Assembly (NCBI GenBank): GCA_014360645.1
Contig: JACIXD010000017.1
Location: 24,505-88,504 of the forward strand
Direction of reading: 5' to 3'
Origin: Actinomycetota bacterium
GTDB taxonomy: Bacteria > Actinomycetota > Geothermincolia > Geothermincolales > RBG-13-55-18
Length of the DNA: 64,000 bases
The notes beneath the pieces were generated by a model that saw only the letters and a list, made by a program, of their open reading frames with translations, had not been told where the DNA came from and did not search any database. Numbering within the stretch: position 1 is the first letter of the stretch; each line of letters begins with the position of its first letter. This document shows, piece after piece, positions 60,458 through 64,000 of this stretch. The position numbers were made by a program, and so were the translations under genes.

Positions 60458-62007
60458 ATGAAGAGAATACCACCGAGCGAGCTGTTGGGACAGAAGGCAA
60501 AAAAGATGGCGGGAGAAACCTGGCACTCGCTCCCGGGGCTTTGACCCAGGCTCACAAGTTGCAACAGAAGGCAAGGGAGCTCGCGGGAGATGCCAAGGCG
60601 GAGGATCTGACGAGCGAGCTTTTAAGGCTGGGGGCGAGAAAGCTCGTCCAGGAGACGTTGGAGGCCGAGGTTTCGGAAAGGCTGGGCAGGGAGCGCTGCC
60701 AGCGCGCTTGCGGGGAATCGCCCGGCTGGCGCAAGGCTACAAGCAGAGGCGCATAGACTGCGCCGAGGAAGGCTCGAGATAGGCCTGCCCCAGGTGAGGG
60801 ACAGAGGAGCCCTTCCGCCTGGAGCTCTGGGAGGCGCTCAAGCGGCGCACCGACGTCCTGGAGAGGCTGGTGGTCGAGATGTACGCCTCAGGGCTCTCCG
60901 CCCGGGACATCGAGGACGCCCTCTCAGAGATATAAAAGACGGGCAAGCGCTTCTCTCCCGCTCCAGTGTGAGCCGCCTGACCGAGGTTCTCTGGGAGGAA
61001 TACGAGGCGTCTCAGGGGCGGGACCTCTCCGGCTTCGATATCGTCTATCTGTTCTCCTGAGCCGTCTACGAATCGCTCCGGGCCCAGGCGGGCCTAAAGG
61101 AGGGGATCCTGGTCTCCTGGGCCATCCTCTCCTCGGGCGCCAAGGTCCTCCTCTCCATGACCCTGGGCAACAAGGAACCGTGCGAGGATTGGCTCTCCCA
61201 CTGCCGGGACATGGTTTCCCGGGGCCTCAAGCCCCCGCTGACCGTAACCGGAGACGGCGCTCCCGGCCTCACCAAGGCAGCGGAGGCCATGTGGCCGAAG
61301 GCGGAGAGGATACGCTGTTGGGCGCACAAGACGAGAGACGTCTTGGACAAGGCGCCGGACGACGTCCGGCCCCGGATACAACTTCCACAGCGCTCGACAG
61401 CTTCGGGCGGGACGCTGCCGGGCGCATAAGACGAGAGACGTCTTGGAAAAGGTGCCGGACGACGTCCGGCCCCGGATACAACCTCCACAGCGCTCGACAG
61501 CTTCGGGCGGGACGCTGCCGGGCGCATAAGACGAGAGACGTCTTGGACAAGGTGCCGGACGACGTCCGGCCCCTCCTCAAGCCCCGGCTGGAGGCGGTGC
61601 GGGATGCCCCCTCATACGAGGCCGGGAAGATGATGGCCCAGGCCACGGTCGAGAGGTTCTCCCGTGCCTGCCCCTCCGCCATGAAGAGCTCCTCCGAGGA
61701 CCTGGAGGCCTCCCTTGCCCACTTAAAGCTCCCCTCCGTGCACCGCAAGCATATCCGCACCACCAATCTCTTGGAGCGCAGCTTTTTGGAGGAACGCAGG
61801 CGGGCCAAGGTCATCCCGCGCTTCCGGGGGATGAGGGAATGTCTGAAGCTGGTCTTTTCGGTGCTCTGGCGGGCGTCCGAGCGCTGGCAGAGGGCACGCT
61901 TTACGGATATCGAGCGCAGGCACCTCGATAGGCATATCGAGATGAAGAGGAAGGAAGGGGAGCAAGGAGGGAGGGCCGAGGGCGCCGATCTCGCCGGCTT
62001 AGCCTGA
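60458..62007 (+). pseudogene. IS256-family transposase, inactivated
   Basis: Pieces of one transposase appear in several frames. MKRIPPSELLGQKAKKMAGE leads to TGA near 60541. LTSELLRLGARKLVQETLEA follows, with SSVSRLTEVLWEEYEA and FDIVYLFS before TGA near 61060. The catalytic stretch VTGDGAPGLTKAAEAMWP and CWAHKTRDVLDK comes next, then the C-terminal HRKHIRTTNLLERSFLEERR that ends at 62007. At least two stops, two frameshifts and a 100-bp tandem repeat (61321-61571) break it. Confidence 0.82.
61321..61571 (+). repeat. 100-bp tandem repeat inside the transposase, 2.5 units
   Basis: GGCGCAYAAGACGAGAGACG and the next 31 bases (native transposase sequence) begin at 61321, 61421 and 61521. The first two copies are each followed by about 49 bases not typical of the transposase (GGATACAACYTCCACAGCGC...). 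The period is exactly 100 bp. Confidence 0.93.
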
Positions 62008-62305
62008 GCCGCCGGCGAGCAAGCACCAACAACAAGAACTTAGGCAACGTCGTCAACAGGGCCGAGTTCCCGAGAGGGCTCAGGAGCGGTCGGGTCTGCT
62101 CCGCCAATGGTTTCGCATGGGATGAAATGTCGGCCTAGCACCGTGATATTTACAGAAGATCGCCCTTGAGAGGGTTTAACATATGATGGCAAGGCAGATA
62201 ACCGATACGGTACGTGCCGGATTGCGTTTACAGACGTTCTGGAATTGACCTGTCTCCAGAATGGTAATATATAGATATTAAAGGTACATATATAGGAGGG
62301 GGCGT

Positions 62306-63595
62306 GTGAATAATACGACTAATCCATTTGACCAGTCTAGCTTAGACAAGATATTCAAATTCGATTCAAAACAGAAGAGCCGAATTATTTCTAGGGAGAG
62401 CACAAGCTTGGAATTTAAGTCTTCTTTTAACCTTGGCTCCCTAGCCAAATATGCAAAGGACTTTGCGGCGTTTTCAAATGCACGAGGCGGATACATTATC
62501 TTTGGTGTAAAAGATAGTCCGCATATTTTAATAGGACTCAATGGTAACAAATTTGATAAGCTTGACCCCGAAAAAATAACCGGATACCTAAATTCGAAGT
62601 TTTCACCAGAGATTAAATGGGATATGCACTCTACAACAATAAAGAGAAAGAAGGTAGGAATAATCTACATACATGAGGCAGAACAAAAGCCAATTATGTG
62701 CAGAGATAATGATGCTGAAGTACTCAAGGAGGGCGACATTTACTACAGATATAATGCCAGGAGTGAAAGAATTAAATTCCCCGAGTTGAGAAGAATGTTG
62801 GAAGAGGCAAGGGAAAGAGAGAAAGAGAGATGGATAGATTTGTTAGAGAAGGTGGCTAAAATCGGGGTTAGTGAAATTGGATTACTGGACTTCAAAAAGG
62901 GGGAAGTGCTGGGACGGGGAGGCTCTTTATTAATAGCTGAGGACTTATTGGAGAAGATAAAGTTTATAAGGGAAGGTAGTTTCGTTGAGAAAGAGGGAGC
63001 ACCTACGTTAAAACTGATTGGAGATATTAAACCAGTTGAGGGAACACTTATTCAGCCAATGAAGGAGGTAGAAAAACCACTAGTAATAACAACCAAAGAT
63101 ATTGTCTTTGCTTTTCTAGATAGGAAAGACGTTCAGGCTCCATTGGAATATGTTAAACACATTTGCACAGAGGCATCTGCATTCCTACCAGTCCATTTCC
63201 TGATAAAGCAAAGCGGCGAAGCAAAGGAGAAGATTATTGCTGAGATTAAAAGGGTAACAACCAGAAGTAGAACAAAGCAAAAATTACTAGAGAGACTCCA
63301 AAAGGAGGAGGTATTTTCATCAGGTAGATTGGACACGGGCACAGATGCTGCAAAAAAGAAGCTATTCTATATCGAGAAAATCAAGAAGAGAAAGCTTCCT
63401 AAAAAACTGAATGAACTTGAGTTAAGATACTTCTTTCAGGCAATAACTCATATTTCGAATTCGGAATTTGATCCTGGTTATCTCTTCCCTATACTAAGAA
63501 GTCTATTTGAAAAAGAATATGAGTTTATGGATAGTACCAATGCAGAAGCGATGAGAAAGGCATTATGCCATCTTGATGTTGTCATGTATGCATGA
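62306..63595 (+). CDS. AlbA_2 (Schlafen-like) domain protein, AT-rich
   Basis: GTG 62306 follows ATAGGAGGGGG. The 429-residue protein begins with an AlbA_2 domain: ESTSLEFKSSFNLGSLAKYA, then KDFAAFSNARGGYIIFGVKD and DIYYRYNARSERIKF. Such domains bind nucleic acid or ATP in Schlafen-like and regulatory proteins. The C-terminal 250 residues are helical and unassigned. Codon use is AT-rich, clearly unlike the flanking genes, and it lies between two IS elements, so recent transfer is likely. A role in phage defence or gene silencing is possible. Confidence 0.82.
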   Translation: MNNTTNPFDQSSLDKIFKFDSKQKSRIISRESTSLEFKSSFNLGSLAKYAKDFAAFSNARGGYIIFGVKDSPHILIGLNGNKFDKLDPEKITGYLNSKFSPEIKWDMHSTTIKRKKVGIIYIHEAEQKPIMCRDNDAEVLKEGDIYYRYNARSERIKFPELRRMLEEAREREKERWIDLLEKVAKIGVSEIGLLDFKKGEVLGRGGSLLIAEDLLEKIKFIREGSFVEKEGAPTLKLIGDIKPVEGTLIQPMKEVEKPLVITTKDIVFAFLDRKDVQAPLEYVKHICTEASAFLPVHFLIKQSGEAKEKIIAEIKRVTTRSRTKQKLLERLQKEEVFSSGRLDTGTDAAKKKLFYIEKIKKRKLPKKLNELELRYFFQAITHISNSEFDPGYLFPILRSLFEKEYEFMDSTNAEAMRKALCHLDVVMYA

Positions 63596-63867
63596 CTAAG
63601 AAGCGGCTGCAGAAGAAAAGATAGTTTGCCTTCAGCAAAGTTTAAACTCATCTTCTACAGTTGCATTTTTAGAATACCAGGTAAAGGGGCGTTTTTCAGC
63701 ATGAAAAACAGGGCTTGGCACTACAGTTGCGCCATCCTCGCCGATGGCGGTACGGCCACGCCTGCGGCCTTGAAGGCCTTGCCAGCTACTCCCTCGAGTG
63801 TCAAGGGCGGGATAAAAATGTACCAAAAACGGCGGTTTAAAATTGTAGGTAGCAGAGCAAGTAAAAG
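63596..63867. other. AT-rich gap with likely IS21-family terminal sequence
   Basis: No gene is supported. GTTGCATTTTTAGAATACCA near 63661 and the TTGGTACATTTTTAT-like inverse near 63815-63832 (AAAAATGTACCAAAA) could be the multiple terminal repeats of an IS21-type element whose istB ends at 63868. Confidence 0.45.

Positions 63868-64000
<133 letters not shown>

Larger units (their letters stand above)
60375..62236 (+). mobile_element. IS256-family insertion sequence (degenerate)
   Basis: GTCTGTAAA at 60376-60384 and its inverse TTTACAGAC at 62227-62235, with partly matching inner bases, mark the terminal inverted repeats. Between them lies a broken Mutator/IS256-type transposase. I see no clear target duplication, which fits an old copy. 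The left end cuts into the DUF5131 fragment. Confidence 0.72.

Overview
The window is mostly GC-rich chromosome carrying bacterial SD-driven genes, many with GTG or TTG starts. It looks like a free-living anaerobe. The markers are a tungsten/molybdenum aldehyde:ferredoxin oxidoreductase with its ferredoxin, a corrinoid protein with a UroD-like methyltransferase, an anaerobic GlpA/NAD(FAD)-oxidoreductase/DUF1667 set, a NapH-like membrane ferredoxin and a UGA-encoded selenoprotein. The style and gene content suggest an anaerobic Actinomycetota lineage (Geothermincolia/OPB41-like), but there is no rRNA or core marker here, so the taxonomy is an inference.

Layout: 1-2.1 kb holds a DUF429 gene and two decayed helical-repeat genes. 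2.4-7.1 kb is a four-gene cassette (NERD-helicase, small helical protein, Rad50-like ATPase, PD-(D/E)XK nuclease) that looks like a defence or DNA-processing island. 7.2-15.4 kb carries an exonuclease-WYL fusion, an SDR, three alpha/beta hydrolases, a TetR regulator, a macro-domain protein and a DUF6506 protein. 15.5-17.4 kb has a secreted protein, a strong promoter-to-terminator small RNA locus and repeats. 17.4-24.0 kb is a complete peptide/nickel-type ABC importer with a convergent LysR regulator. 24.3-27.6 kb is an ABC-2 exporter, followed by a TetR regulator and the corrinoid pair. 30.8-33.6 kb is a YxlEFG-like exporter and a kinase-dehydrogenase fusion scar. 34.1-39.7 kb holds msrBA, the three-gene glycerol-3-phosphate dehydrogenase-like operon and an MscS channel.

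40.0-42.0 kb is a striking pair: a 61-residue peptide gene directly upstream of a divergent PafA/Dop-like (Pup ligase family) amidoligase. 42.1-44.7 kb has a class III aminotransferase and a DUF6206 protein. 44.9-48.3 kb mixes pseudogenes with a PadR regulator and a split permease. 48.4-59.8 kb holds a ROK kinase, redox proteins, three tRNAs (two Ser, one Arg), the selenoprotein, the AOR operon and tadA. From about 59.8 kb the base composition drops and the window enters a mobile region: a phage Gp37-like remnant, a dead IS256-family element, an AT-rich AlbA_2 gene and the edge of an IS21-family element.

Two genome-wide habits stand out. First, spaced direct repeats ('echoes'): the last 35-76 bp of several genes (exonuclease-WYL, DUF6506, msrA, tadA) recur once just downstream, and similar intergenic pairs cluster at offsets of 70-75 bp. 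Second, a palindromic intergenic element built on GGGGTCAGATCTTCGATCTTCG-like sequence occurs at several sites and once forms the end of a coding region. In-frame fusion scars and stop-riddled genes show ongoing gene decay.
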